A stretch of 64,000 bases of DNA, taken from Picocystis sp. L7 (taxonomy: Eukaryota > Chlorophyta > Picocystophyceae > Picocystales > Picocystaceae). Below, piece after piece: positions 26,945-38,724 of the stretch (positions are counted from its first letter, which is position 1; every line of letters starts with the position of its first letter). Both the position numbers and the translations under genes were made by a program. The notes under the pieces are model-generated. The model was not told where the DNA came from and did no database searches. It saw only the letters and a list, made by a program, of their open reading frames with translations. The stretch lies in contig QXJR01000014.1 of NCBI GenBank assembly GCA_020975725.1, positions 618,890-682,889 on the forward strand, read 5' to 3'.

Positions 26945-29587
26945 ATGGGTGCAGGCGACGTGTTGGAATGGACCAGAAGGGTTCTGGTAAGTTCGAAGGA
27001 AGGATACGAAAAATTGGTCCTCTTCCCACTGTTCGCACTGGCCATTGGATCTGTCTGTAGCATCACCGTGATCGCTCTGAAAAGGACCAGAATAGGACGG
27101 TTCACGCCTAGGTTCACAGTGCTGGTATTGGTGGCAGGGCTGCTCATTGGAACCGCGGAACGGAACAATAATCCATCGGGAGTGCTCAGCGAAAGCATCA
27201 ACAGCTGGTCCAACATAGATCCTGCACTCATCATGTACGTATTTCTCCCACCGCTTCTCTTTGCCGACGCTTTCTTCGTTGATCTGTACGCTTTCATCTC
27301 GGCTTCCTTGCAAATCCTTTGGCAATGCATTCCAGGTGTTCTGGCGACCACTTTTTTGATGGCCACCCTAGCCAAGTATACCCTGACATCTTACAATTGG
27401 GGATGGCAGATGTCTATTGCCTTTGGAGCAATCATTGCAGGCACGGATCCAGTAGGGGTCGTGGCTCTGTTTAAAGGACTCAAGGTGGAGGAGAAAGTTG
27501 CCATTGTCGCGATTGGAGAGAGTCACGTTTGCGATGGCGTATCCTCTGTAGTTTTCTTCTTGTACTTGGACTTGCTCAAAGGCAAGACTTACAACGCAGG
27601 TGAGGTGGTGGAAACTCTGTTCAAGTCTGCCCTGGGGGGGCCTGCCATTGGGATTGCTGTTGCCCTCGCAGCGGGATTGATCATCATTTCTCCGTTTTTG
27701 AAAGTATATGACACCGTGGTACAAATCACGCTGTCTGTTTGCGTGGCCTGGCTGTCCTTTTTTGCAGCAGAGATCGACCTTTCCGCGAATGGTTTGCTAG
27801 CAGTCATTGCCGGTGGCATGATGCTGGGGTTCATGTCCTGGACATCCATTACCGGTCATGCAAGAGAGGCAATGGAACATTTCTGGCACAGCATTGAATT
27901 CTTTGCCAATATCATTGTGTTCCTCCTCGCTGGAATCATCGTGGTTGAAGCTGCCCAAGGGAATATCGTTGGGCAAGACTGGGGCTATCTGGTCATGATG
28001 TACTGTCTTCTGATGGTGGTTCGAGGAGTTGCGATTGCTGTATCTCTGCCTATATTGAATCGAGTGGGTCCACACTTGGAGTGGAGGGAATGGGTGGTCA
28101 TTTGGTGGGGTGGTCTAAGGGGAGCACTCAATCTCGCTTTTGCATTGATTCTAAGTCTTGTTTCTCAGGAGATCGACGAAAGTGGCCAAGAGCTGTACAC
28201 CAGTCTATCAAGCCGAAATGGAGAACGCATTCTTTTTCTTACCGGAGGCATTGCAGCCATCACCCTAGTTTTGAATGGAAACACGACTGGTCGCCTGGTG
28301 CGTTGGCTAGGTCTTGGCGAAATGGATACAGGACAAAAAATTCTGGTACACGAAACGAGGAGAATGCTTTACAAGGAATTGAACAAAAGCTTTGATAAGT
28401 TGGCTGGTCCAGCAGTGGGTACCAGCCAGGCCGGCCATGTCTACGAATTTCTCTCTGCAGACTTTGAGGTTGTTGCACGTCACGTTCCATCATTAGTGGA
28501 AACAGAAGACGGTAGAAAGAAGCGGAAGCTTTTGAAGAAGGCGCTCAGCATGATGGATTTGAAGGACCCAGAAGCCTATGCTGAATCTTCAACGATGAAG
28601 GTTGTTCGATCCAGATTTCTTCACTCGCTTAACATACAGTATGACAACATGTTGGAACGACAGTTTATTCCTCGATGGGTCGCTCAAAATTTGAAGGCAT
28701 CTATTCACCATGGACTGGACCATGTGGGCACAGAGCTAGGGGACTGGCATCACGTACAGAAGTTCTGTGCAAGCTACGGTCCGTTGCGCCAAAAAATGCG
28801 CAGGGTTTGGCAAAGGATCTCGCAGTACTTAGGTTATGCTACAAGCTCAAGACATTCCAAACGCTTGATGTATGCCCTCTCATACCTTGAGGCTCATTTG
28901 GCAGTGCAGAAAGAGATGTGCGAAGTAGTACGGGCTGCAAAGCATATGGAGAGGGTCGAATCCAGTGCTTCCATGTACAGCTTGTTTGATCACGATTCTT
29001 CCACGAATCTTGGTTCGCTACACTCCGTAGATATGCATGATCTGGACTCTTCAATTGCTCCATCGGAAACAGAACCAGGCCAGCATCTTTCGCCGAATCT
29101 CTCCAGCGTTGAGCATAGCTCTGTTCCAGAAACTGCAGTTGGGCATGATACAGAAATGGAGCAAAAGACTGTACACTTCTCATCCAGTGTTGATAAACGA
29201 GAAACGTTAAAGCGATCTCGATCTTTTGCACTCCGTGGAAAAGCCAAAGCAGCGAGACTGAAAGCGAATTTAGTCATGATGAAGTTTGATGATGAAGGCT
29301 GCTTTCTTCGCTGCGTAGAGAAGGTGCTGGAAGAAAGCGAGGCCCTGTGTAGCAAGGCTCATAAAATAGTGATGGAAGAAGTCGAAGGAGATCCAAGTAT
29401 AGCAAGTTCTGTGAAGAATCAGCAGGTCATTCGACAACTGCTCCACCATGAGATTGCCCTTGTAAAGGGCATGGTTCACCATGGTCTGCTTGAAGAGCAT
29501 GAAGCACACAATATTCTCAAGGATATAGAGCTGAAAATTCTACGCCTACCTCATGTGTCTCGTTACTCCAAAGTGTACCTTCCTTGA
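26945..29587 (+). CDS. SOS1-like plasma-membrane Na+/H+ antiporter (CPA1)
   Basis: 880 residues from ATG 26945. The frame is open to an earlier ATG at 26765, but those 60 residues look non-coding, so the later start fits the family better. About twelve hydrophobic segments span residues 20-480. Motifs match the plant SOS1/NHE group: FLPPLLFAD, GTDPVGVVALFKGL (166-179), GESHVCDG (191-198), HFWHSIEFFANIIVFLLAGIIV and WWGGLRGALNLAFAL (about 385-399). The usual ND of GESLLND is CD here. The cytoplasmic tail of about 400 residues is Ser-rich in the middle and ends in helices (HHEIALVKGMVHHGLLEEHEA) like regulatory tails of this family. I see no clear cyclic-nucleotide domain. Role: electroneutral Na+ export for proton entry. 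Intronless. Confidence 0.9.
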   Translation: MGAGDVLEWTRRVLVSSKEGYEKLVLFPLFALAIGSVCSITVIALKRTRIGRFTPRFTVLVLVAGLLIGTAERNNNPSGVLSESINSWSNIDPALIMYVFLPPLLFADAFFVDLYAFISASLQILWQCIPGVLATTFLMATLAKYTLTSYNWGWQMSIAFGAIIAGTDPVGVVALFKGLKVEEKVAIVAIGESHVCDGVSSVVFFLYLDLLKGKTYNAGEVVETLFKSALGGPAIGIAVALAAGLIIISPFLKVYDTVVQITLSVCVAWLSFFAAEIDLSANGLLAVIAGGMMLGFMSWTSITGHAREAMEHFWHSIEFFANIIVFLLAGIIVVEAAQGNIVGQDWGYLVMMYCLLMVVRGVAIAVSLPILNRVGPHLEWREWVVIWWGGLRGALNLAFALILSLVSQEIDESGQELYTSLSSRNGERILFLTGGIAAITLVLNGNTTGRLVRWLGLGEMDTGQKILVHETRRMLYKELNKSFDKLAGPAVGTSQAGHVYEFLSADFEVVARHVPSLVETEDGRKKRKLLKKALSMMDLKDPEAYAESSTMKVVRSRFLHSLNIQYDNMLERQFIPRWVAQNLKASIHHGLDHVGTELGDWHHVQKFCASYGPLRQKMRRVWQRISQYLGYATSSRHSKRLMYALSYLEAHLAVQKEMCEVVRAAKHMERVESSASMYSLFDHDSSTNLGSLHSVDMHDLDSSIAPSETEPGQHLSPNLSSVEHSSVPETAVGHDTEMEQKTVHFSSSVDKRETLKRSRSFALRGKAKAARLKANLVMMKFDDEGCFLRCVEKVLEESEALCSKAHKIVMEEVEGDPSIASSVKNQQVIRQLLHHEIALVKGMVHHGLLEEHEAHNILKDIELKILRLPHVSRYSKVYLP

Positions 29588-31366
29588 TTTTGGCTGGTAT
29601 TTTGCTGAGCCAGTGTCTCTACAGACACTTGAACTTGTTTCCTTTTGTACATATATGCCTGAACCTTTCAAGACTGTTCAATGAGAGGAACTATGATCGC
29701 CAATAGAACGACTCGAATTCTAAGCTATGTACCGAAATTCAAGTGCCATAATGTGGGACGGGGGTTGGATTCCGGTCCGGCAAGACGGGACACATACCAG
29801 GGTTATGGGATCAACCAGCTTTGTTTCTTCGTCGCTTGAGTTGCGAAGGAAGACTTCCTGGGGAACCTCAATCGCACCTTCAGCAAGAAGCTAGAGGGGA
29901 CCAGGAGCCCCAGGCCACCCTTGTGCCACTTTTCTGGTGGTTGTAATGGGCGCTTTTGCATTTCCCACCTTCGAGCCGAGGAACGGACGATCTAGGTTTG
30001 CAGCCCTCGAGCACAGTTGTTCGAAGTTGCACAGCGCATCAATTAGGTCCATGACACTTGCTCTAGAATTATGTTCCCCATACACCATGTAGCCTTCCTA
30101 TCCAGGCAAGACCATGAGTCTGTTGTGGTCCCACGCCTTGCTTGTCATTGAGCTCGACTCAAAGCCTTCATACCCTCGTCTCCACAGTTTGGATTGACTC
30201 GACTTATATCTCAAACCATCGATCGTGTTGTGCTCTCTCCCAGCTTTGCTGCCACGTGCCCTAACCAGATTATTTAGCTTTAACAAACCAAAGTAGGCGT
30301 GCACCTCTATCCGGGTCCATTAGACCTACGTTAAAAAGAAGTGTTGTGAAGCCATCTCCCCGGCTGCACGTGAGAATGGAACAGGCAAAACTCTCAAAAA
30401 GACCAGAACTGGATTCATTGACAAGAAAAAAACGCGCACGAACTTGCGTGATAGGCGCCCACCTAGGCATCCTAGAAGGGTCTCTTTATAGGAAAAAATG
30501 GCGTGGCTATCAAAATTCAAAAGAGAGAACTCGCACGAATTCGACCACATGGAGGCTTGTCCCCCATGACAAGTCCTTATAATGGGATGAAGCTTCAAAA
30601 ATCATGTCAACTATGGTTAAGCATGTGCCCAATGGATCATGAGGTGGCAAGGGGGCTTCCGAGACTCACGAACCAAAAATGTGGCCTTCGGTTGCTCCTT
30701 CAAGAACTCTCTCTCACTTTTTTTCCGTCTTGAATGGTGAACTCATACCATAGCAAGCGCATATGCGTGAGAGATGTTTGCGGATCGCCACCTTCGTTCT
30801 TCTAATTCAACACATGGAATGGACGATAACAAATACCCGTGATTGAGTTTCCATCGACCGTAGAGGATTGTATACACGGACTCTTACAACCCTTGGCGAT
30901 GACATCATTGCAAGTATGAGAGCATGTACGTTCGAGGACCATGGAGCTTCCTTGATTCTTCGAAGGGCATCGGACAGATTTTGGCCATTACTCGATCGGG
31001 ACTTGACCTTCTTGACCTCGAGGAGTGAAGCACTTCCAACTCTACGGCACAGACCCCGGATTTGCCAACTGAAGAGCATCGTCCGAAACGGGGTGAGGAT
31101 TCCTAGGACTCCCAGGTCCATCTGGCCCGGATTGCGAACCGAATTGGTGACAAGAATATTCGATAGAACGCTTGGGAGGAGTGGGTGAGTCCCCCCATCG
31201 GATTGGTCCAGAAGATGAGCAATCAATACGCTTAGCTCACCCACCCTGCGCAAAGGTGTGACCCCAAGATGGCACTTTCCAAATTCACGCTTGTGCTGGC
31301 TTGGAGGACACACGTAATCAAGGAACTGCTGACCGTTCTTACGCAAGACTCGAAGAGGACGGCGTC
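29588..31366. other. intergenic, no supported gene
   Basis: Short frames on both strands (for example 30807-31346 minus) without domains. It contains the 3' flank of the antiporter and the 5' flank of the DUF285 gene. Confidence 0.4.
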
Positions 31367-33715
31367 ATGGACAACGACAAGCTGGAACCGGACGTAGATG
31401 TGAAAGGGGATGTCACGCACAAGGAAGGGGGAATGCAGGTACGGTCCATCCGATTGACGGACCTCTCCGCGTCGCTGGCGGAGGAACTGGCGGTGCTGGA
31501 CGTGGATCAAAGTGGGACCCTGTCCATTTCCGAAATCATAGAAAGCGTACGGATGTACCGGGAGTCCAGGCGACAATATGGGATCGCCCTGAAGATCATC
31601 GTTGCACTTTGCATCCTTGCATTGATTCAGGTGGGCGCCATTGTGGGGGCAGTGTGGGCGCTTCTTGTGAAAGTCAAGGACACTGAAACTAGCTTGGACA
31701 GTGGAACGGTGATGTTACTTGACAAGGGAAATGGAGGGCTGGTGCACACTGGCATTGCCAGCCAGGACTATCCCTTGAAGGTGGACATGGAGGATGGTGT
31801 TTTGCAGCGTGCTCAACGACTGAGCTTCTGGTCCGATGGGCGGAGTTTCGCCAGCTTCAAGGTCACTGGCTATGCGAGGTATGAAGATGCAGGGCAGAAA
31901 GAACTGAGCATAATTCTCAATGAGGTCGGAAAGCTCACCCTTACGAGGCAAGGATATTCGTTCTCAGAATCGGTGGGTGATTTGCTGGCTGGTTTTGGTT
32001 TCCTCCTCTCCAACAAAACAACCGGGAAAGGGCGCAAACTGGAGACAAGTCCAGGGGACGGCATCACCTCCATGGTGACGTCCACCTACCTGGATGGCGG
32101 TTACACTGGTTCATCTTCCCCAGATTTAGTAAATTCATTGTTCTACCTTGCACCGAATGGAATCACAGTCATGTGTCCAGCAGCTGCTGCGGGTGACTCG
32201 GGAGTTTTGAACGGGATTAAATACACGAAACGGACGAGAGAGGAGATCATGGATGCCAACGCGGCCACCACCTGCACAAGCGGGGTGAAAGACATGCATG
32301 GTTTATTTGGCAACGAAGATTTTGATAGTGATATCTCCACATGGGATACCAGCCAGGTGACCAGCATGTCTTCCATGTTTGCTGGTGCTAGTAAGTTCAA
32401 CCAAGACATTGGCAAATGGGACACCAGCCAAGTGACTGACATGGCGTCCATGTTTGCTGGCGCCAGCAACTTTGACCAGGACATTGGGGGATGGGACACC
32501 AGCCAGGTGACCAACATGGCGTCCATGTTTGCTGGCGCCAGCAACTTTGACCAGGACATTGGGAGATGGGACACCAGCCAGGTGACCAACATGGCGTCCA
32601 TGTTTGCTAGTGCTAGCAAGTTCAACCAAGACATTGGCAAATGGTACACCAGCCAAGTGACTGACATGAGTCAACTGTTCAACAGTGCTAGCAGTTTTGA
32701 TCAAGACATTGGGAATTGGAACACTAGCCAAGTGACCAGCATGGTGTCTATGTTTAGTATTGCCAACAGTTTCAACCAGGATATCGGCAATTGGAACACA
32801 AGCCAGGTAAGGAGCATGAGATCCATGTTTTCATTCGCAAGCAACTTCAACCAAGACACCGGCAAATGGGACACCAGCCAGGTTACAGATATGGCATTCA
32901 TGTTTTTTAGTGCTAGCAGCTTCAAGCAAGATCTGTCATTATGGTGCGTTTTCCACTTCATATCCGAGCCCTCTTCTTTTGCCTTCAACACCCAACTTCA
33001 ACCCAACCAATTGCCAGTGTGGGGGAGGCCGTGCTTTTTCCTAGATGGGAATGGAGTTACAGTCCGCTGTCCTGCTCGCCATGTAGGGGAGGTGGGCCTG
33101 GTAAGGGGGGTGGAGTACACGAAGCGAACTCGGGATCTGATCACTGAAGACAATGCAGCCACCACCTGCACAAGTGGCATTCAAGATATGAGCTATTTGT
33201 TTAGAGGCACTGCTTTCAACGGGAAAATCTCCACCTGGGATACCAACGAGGTTACCAACATGAGGTTCATGTTTTATGATGCCAGTAGCTTCAACCAAAG
33301 CATCGGGAGCTGGAATACAAGCCAAGTGACTGATATGGAACGAATGTTTGAATTCGCCAGCAACTTCAACCAAGATATTGGGGAGTGGGATACCAACCAG
33401 GTGACAAACATGGATGCTATGTTTGCTAGTGCCAGTAGCTGCAACCAAGACATAGGGCTCTGGAACACTAGCAAGGTGACAAGGATGGATGCTATGTTTG
33501 CTAGTGCCAGCAGCTTCAACCAAGACATTGGGCACTGGAATACTGGCCAGGTCCTCAGCATGGATGCCATGTTTGCTGGTGCTAGTAGCTTCGACCAAAA
33601 CATTTCAAGCTGGTGTGTGGAAGGTATTTCTTCAAAACCTTTCAATTTTGATGCATCCTCTGGATTTGCAAATAACGATAACAAACAACCCCAGTGGGAT
33701 CAACCATGTTTGTGA
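31367..33715 (+). CDS. EF-hand / single-TM / double DUF285-repeat surface protein
   Basis: 782 residues from the first ATG; an upstream in-frame TTG at 31301 is less likely. Residues 45-56 form a canonical EF-hand loop (DVDQSGTLSISE). A membrane span follows (about 72-102), giving a probable type II protein with Ca2+ binding inside and repeats outside. The outer part has two DUF285 (BspA-like) modules. Each opens with a cap of the form NGVTVxCPxA...YTKRTR...AATTCTSG, continues with 25-residue repeats (FNQDIGxWDTSQVTxMxxMF) and closes with a WCV...PxW cap. Module one has about nine repeats, module two about six. Function unknown; DUF285 proteins are usually considered surface or adhesive. The EF-hand combination is unusual. 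Confidence 0.85.
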   Translation: MDNDKLEPDVDVKGDVTHKEGGMQVRSIRLTDLSASLAEELAVLDVDQSGTLSISEIIESVRMYRESRRQYGIALKIIVALCILALIQVGAIVGAVWALLVKVKDTETSLDSGTVMLLDKGNGGLVHTGIASQDYPLKVDMEDGVLQRAQRLSFWSDGRSFASFKVTGYARYEDAGQKELSIILNEVGKLTLTRQGYSFSESVGDLLAGFGFLLSNKTTGKGRKLETSPGDGITSMVTSTYLDGGYTGSSSPDLVNSLFYLAPNGITVMCPAAAAGDSGVLNGIKYTKRTREEIMDANAATTCTSGVKDMHGLFGNEDFDSDISTWDTSQVTSMSSMFAGASKFNQDIGKWDTSQVTDMASMFAGASNFDQDIGGWDTSQVTNMASMFAGASNFDQDIGRWDTSQVTNMASMFASASKFNQDIGKWYTSQVTDMSQLFNSASSFDQDIGNWNTSQVTSMVSMFSIANSFNQDIGNWNTSQVRSMRSMFSFASNFNQDTGKWDTSQVTDMAFMFFSASSFKQDLSLWCVFHFISEPSSFAFNTQLQPNQLPVWGRPCFFLDGNGVTVRCPARHVGEVGLVRGVEYTKRTRDLITEDNAATTCTSGIQDMSYLFRGTAFNGKISTWDTNEVTNMRFMFYDASSFNQSIGSWNTSQVTDMERMFEFASNFNQDIGEWDTNQVTNMDAMFASASSCNQDIGLWNTSKVTRMDAMFASASSFNQDIGHWNTGQVLSMDAMFAGASSFDQNISSWCVEGISSKPFNFDASSGFANNDNKQPQWDQPCL

Positions 33716-36700
33716 TGCAGATTTGTGTGTGAACAAGCAGCCACAAAGAGCATCTTGTATTGACCTGTTCTCGTAGTGACGTGGTTCAACCTTTTTTCCT
33801 TGCCCTTGAGGGGCTGACAAGGGCCAAACTTAAGGAAGAACTCAGCTCTTTGCATGGAGGAATTAATGTTTAATCTATTGCAATACTTCACCTCAGAAAG
33901 TAGAATGGTGGACGATGCACGACTAGATTGAACAACCCAAGATCCATGTTGCCTTCTACTAGCAGGGTCAACTTAGAAATCAGGCTTGAGGGAGTTGCCA
34001 CATGGCTTTCTTGGATAGCGAGGGTAGCTCCCTAATACAATACCACCATGGTCTTGTGCAAGTGACAAAAGATCCCGAGTAGATTCCACTTCTTTCACTC
34101 CCTTGGGTATTTGTTCTCAAAACTCCCGAAGAATACATCCCACTTTTCTCCCCGAATTGGATGGGTGGCTAGTCCGATGAGCGCAAAAAAGCGCATTACT
34201 GTATTGTTGAAGTGTTTACATTCATTTGTTTTCTTCGATGTTCTTCAAGCTTTTAGAAGATACGTTCCAAAGGCTCCCATACTCTCGACAGTTATATGGG
34301 ATAGGAACAATGTTTTTACATTTGTGATTGGGGATATTCCCGCAATCCCCACGGGTAATCCGATTACTGCCCTGATGATCGATGGACCATTGGGAAGGCT
34401 CGTCGAGGAACGGGAATGACCCCGTCCTAATCAGGGTCCCATCTAGGGTACTTTCGATACCCCCTCATTGTTAGTCCTGCCAAGCAAAAGCTCTTGTGTA
34501 TCCGCTCCTCCAAGGAGCGGTCTTCCCTTCAAAAAATGGGTCCGAACCACCCTCGATAGGTGCAACAGATGGTTCGGTTGACTGGCGATGCGACAAGTTC
34601 GCAACCATGGTGCGATGAATATGGAACCTAGAGTAGACGGTCGATATGGAAGAGGGACACGTGGACTCCATGAGAGGCGCAAAAGGAACCGTGTAATGCT
34701 TCAAAACAGTTTCAACCATCCGACAGCCGATGGTTCCTACCACGAGTTGCACGACGCAGTCCACCACACCCAGCAAACTCCACATCTTACGTGCCTGTGG
34801 AGAAATCATGCCCTCGTCGCCAAGTCGCGTTCAATTTCATCATCCATTGGAGAATGAAACCAACATGGATGCCCATAGGAGAACCTCCAACTCGATGAAA
34901 TTGTGAGGGCCTCGTTTTTCCGAAGTTTGGACTTGTGTGTTTTATTGCGATGAAACGGCAAGCATGCAATATAGTTTATACCTAGACTTCATGCCAATTT
35001 CGAGTTCACATGGCATGCAGGCTCTGGTGATAAGCAAGGGTTCACATGGCCCATGTGAAGTAGATAGGAGATCGGGAAACCATTCCATTGCTTTGGCAAT
35101 AGAATCGCCCTTTCCTTTCGAGCAAAAGGAGAAGTACTTCCTCCAAGTCAAAGGTGCAACTTCTAAAAGAGAAAAATGGTCACATGTTTCAGCTTTGTAG
35201 ATTAGTGCGAGCCAACTTTTCATCCCTCGGTGTTGCGATGCTCTTCCTAAAACACATTGTGGCTGGAGGACAGCTAGTTTCTCGATCCACAAGCAATGGG
35301 CGTCGCTCAAGATTTTCCCCAACAATGAGTTTATACCTTCCAAATCTTTGAACGACGTGTTGCGTACTTCGTACTTTTGAACCACTCCGCCTTGAACGTC
35401 TAGCATAGCTTATCCTCCTAACAAGTCCAAATCGACGCCGGCACACCTTCGGAAGCTCGTATTCGTGGAAAATTATTGTGGGGTGCTTGTGATGGTGTCC
35501 TCATAAAAATAGAGATAACGCTCATAGCTATTAGTTTACAATACCCGATTCATTGGCAACGACCTCTTACTATTTTGCAAGTGTACTGATTCCTACCACC
35601 TTGAAGCCAGGGGATATCACCCCATCGACTTCCGTTGCATCCCCTCCTCTGCGGCACGGACGTTGAGTGGGGTCGAACCCAGGACCCCACACTCTTCATC
35701 TCAATTTTCCAAGGAAACGCATGCTATTTCGGAGGAATTAGCATTGATCCAAGGCAACACAAGTGGATGTAGGTTCACGCGGAAGCTTGTGGTGGGAACA
35801 ACAAGGCCCGGTAGGAGACTCCCAATGGAAGATGAGCAGTCGTTCTCAATGTCCACGTCGGAAGGCGAATCCATAGGAGGAGAGGATAAGGATGTAGGAT
35901 TGGAAATGCAATGGGATACGACACCACGTGTCAAAAGCGAAGAAAGACTAGCTGTTACCTCTTCACAAGGGGAAGATCTCTTGAGAGTTCCAACCATCCA
36001 ACCGAGCACAGAAGCAAGGTACAAACGGTAGCAACAACGATTTCATGGCTGTATCCAAGGTTTCGGGCCTATTTACGCAATGATATATTCCTTGGACGAT
36101 TGCTTTCGTTCAAGGATGGACTTCGGGGATGCCACTGAAATGTTCTTGGTTCATGAGCATCATAGAAAGGGTTGTAGGTTGCGTAGGCCCTATACATGAG
36201 AGGGTTTCATGGAGCACCTCTTCAAGTTGGATAGAGACTTGCTCCGATCAAAACCCTCTTAGTAAGGAGACTCGTGCTGTAGTAACCAAAGTACTAGTAG
36301 GGTTGACAGCCCCAACCAAGAGGATCCCTCCCTTGATCCAAACCAAGAGGTTGAGTGACAGACCAACATGTGGTCCGACATACGATAAAATGGGGCGACA
36401 CAACCTGTGCCTCCGGTGATCAAACAACTTACTTTCACAAACTCATGTCAGTCACTGTGAAATAGTCCAATAGTCCACCATCGCACAAACAAACCCACGC
36501 GACTACACAAAGAGCCTGATACCTTACCTATAAGAAAACTCAGAGCTTTACACAAGAACATCTACGTACCTTTCTTTTCCATTGAGCTCCACAAGCAAAG
36601 CTCAAACATGCAACGAACATCATCATCGACGTAACACCACACCGGATCAACAAATGAACGTAAGGTGGGAAAGACAGAAACCCTACCGACAAGTTCACAA

Positions 36701-36756
36701 CAGTGAACATTACTGAAACTTACCGAGAAAGAACAAAGTCTTTTCAACAACTCATC
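33716..36756. other. intergenic, no supported gene
   Basis: No recognisable coding domain. Small frames such as 35663-36031 (plus) are Ser/Glu-rich but match nothing I know. A tRNA T-loop-like word lies near 35671 without a cloverleaf. Confidence 0.4.
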
Positions 36757-36979
36757 TCATATGGAGGGTCCTCCCCATCGGGGACTCCAACGGACCACAC
36801 CGGAATCGTAGGATTGTGGTGGTTCGAGTCCCTTCCCTCTGAAGCGTCCAACTGATGTGGCACGTGCTTAGGGTCTCATTCACACCGAAAGCAGTGTCGT
36901 CTGAAGGTGGCAAAGTGGAGGAGGCGTTGGGAAGGCGGTAGCTCTTCCGAAAAGAAAACAAGTGAATTAAAAAAGACAA

Positions 36980-37180
36980 GGAGAGGGACCTAGGGGACTA
37001 CCTCTCTCTCAACCGCTCAATGGCGGTTGAAGACAGCCTGACGGGGCTCCCCAACAGCCCACGTGGGGGCGGGCGATGCATTGGATGGCCCCGAAGTGTC
37101 GTTTGCAGGCGACCTTGGCCTAGCCGTCGGATCGCCACCGTTGAGCTGCTCCAGCCCTAGCTTCTAGAAGGGATTGAGGG
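36980..37180 (-). repeat. diverged G1-type LTR relic
   Basis: Shares ordered blocks with 3013-3215 of the G1 LTR: GAGGGACC, TACCTCTCTC, TGGCGGTTG, CAGCCCACGTG, CCAGCCCTA and CTAGAAG in the same order and orientation, with many substitutions and indels between. An old solo LTR or fragment. Confidence 0.65.
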
Positions 37181-37857
37181 GAGTCCAACCACCACTATTT
37201 GATGGACTAAGAAGTCCCTTCTGTAAATTCTGCTTCTTGCTCCTGTCGTTGTGAACCCAGTTGTGAACAGGTCTGTGTCAATGAGAGGAAACTCGAATCG
37301 AGCGTTTCGTCGATTGTTCAGATGTTGCGTTGCCTTTAGCGGCACGACAAGGAAAAGGTGATCTAAATTGCTCGTGGTTGGCGAGAGTTGTGGAAGCTCA
37401 GATTGAGAATGGATAAATTCTGGTTTATAGGTGATGCATGGGCACTACTTATAGCGCTCCGAGTTTGTTTGAATGATACATCGTTCGTAGTTCTACGACG
37501 GCTACTAACTTCTCTGTTTTGCGGTCGGTATGTCCTTTTGAGCATCTTTCCGTTCGTACAATCCACTGTTGGATTCCTTGGCATTTTTGTCGAGGGGAAT
37601 CTTGGTATTGGATTTGGTGAAACGTTGGGTTGGATCACTAAATGTGGGGTTGCTCCCTACTGAAAGGTTAGTTCTTTCAACAACCACAACCCTACCATCC
37701 CGGTTTGGTCCATTCGAGCCCTCGATGGGGAGGTCCCTCGATGAGGGGAGAGTCTCCTTAGAAAAGGGGTCTTGATCGGAGCAAGTCTCGACCCAACTTC
37801 AAGAGAGATTCAAAGGGGCCTTGTCATGTATAGGGCCTATGGGGCCTATACCTCGAT
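37181..37857. other. spacer between two LTR relics
   Basis: No gene. 37690-37740 resembles the reverse complement of 36765-36825 (GATGGGGAGG, TTTGGTCC/GTGTGGTCC, ACCACAA), so a further old repeat is present in both orientations around here. Confidence 0.45.
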
Positions 37858-38200
37858 CCCTTCTAGAAGGTAGGGCTCGGGCAACTCAACGGTGTCAATG
37901 CGACTATCAGCTCATGTTCGCTTCGGGGTGGGCACAACGGACGGTCCGATGTAACTCTAAGGATCACGTGGGCTGCCACTCCACCCTAGCTGCCCCAATT
38001 TCAAGTGCGAGTGAGAGGTGGTGAGAGAGGTAGACCAATAGTCAATCTTTGCTTTGTGATACACTTCTTCTACTCGCCTAGCCAGGTGTGCACCTCGCCT
38101 CCACCTCCGACTCCAACTAACGCGAGAAGAGAGACCACCTCGATGCTCCAATTCATCAATCCATGCCCCCCACAACGGTCGAGGCCCATTCAACGCATAG
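37858..38200 (+). repeat. diverged G1-type LTR relic, inverted
   Basis: Blocks from the G1 LTR family recur: CTTCTAGAAGGTAGGGCT, TCACGTGGGCTGCCA, GTGAGAGAGGTAGACC, CTTTGTGATACACTTCTTCTA and GCCTCCACCTCCGA. Some match the LTR directly and some as its complement, and the overall order is that of the reverse complement of 2870-3220. An old LTR in the orientation opposite to its neighbour at 36980. Confidence 0.7.
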
Positions 38201-38724
38201 CAATGGCGTGAAGGAGACCCCCTTCAAAGGGGTTGAGCGGTCCTTCTCCACCGAGACCCTCGTTAGCCAGAGAATGTGTGTCGGGAATCTACTTACGGAC
38301 GCTAGTCTGGCAAACCAAGTTTAGGGACATCCTCAGGAAACAAAGGATAAACTATCTTCAATTTTCCCATGGGATCGAGGGTGGGGGAGTGGACCGATGT
38401 CCGAGATGGGCCTGTCTGAGGAATCGGCCATCCCACAATCCCTAATGTCAGGATGATTCCAATCGTCCTATTAAAATTCACGAAGCCTAACTCAAAGCAT
38501 CGTGCAGACAAATCCATGAAGGCAGACCAAATTTGTCATCAATCATCACTCGATTTTTGTATACTTTTGAGAGTGAGCTTCCCCTTGGGTAAACTTGGCT
38601 TGGACAACTTGGAATAGCAGAGAGATTGAAACACACTTATGCACTATCGTACAGAACAAAAAAATCAATGGCTTCCACTTACTCAGGTCTTAAAATAAAC
38701 ATTCTACCTTAGATTTGTTCAACT
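38201..38724. other. no supported gene
   Basis: Short frames only. The right part is the 3' flank of the minus-strand thrombospondin-type gene. Confidence 0.4.

Noticed and set aside
32143-33684. Minus-strand frames over the EF-hand/DUF285 gene
   Set aside because: Same cause: antisense of 75-bp repeats, with no recognisable domain.
35665-35690. tRNA T-arm-like word on the minus strand
   Set aside because: No cloverleaf can be drawn from the surrounding 80 bases.
36821-36831. GGTTCGAGTCC, a perfect Pol III B-box word
   Set aside because: The T-arm does not pair and no A-box or acceptor stem is found at the right distance, so no tRNA or SINE call.
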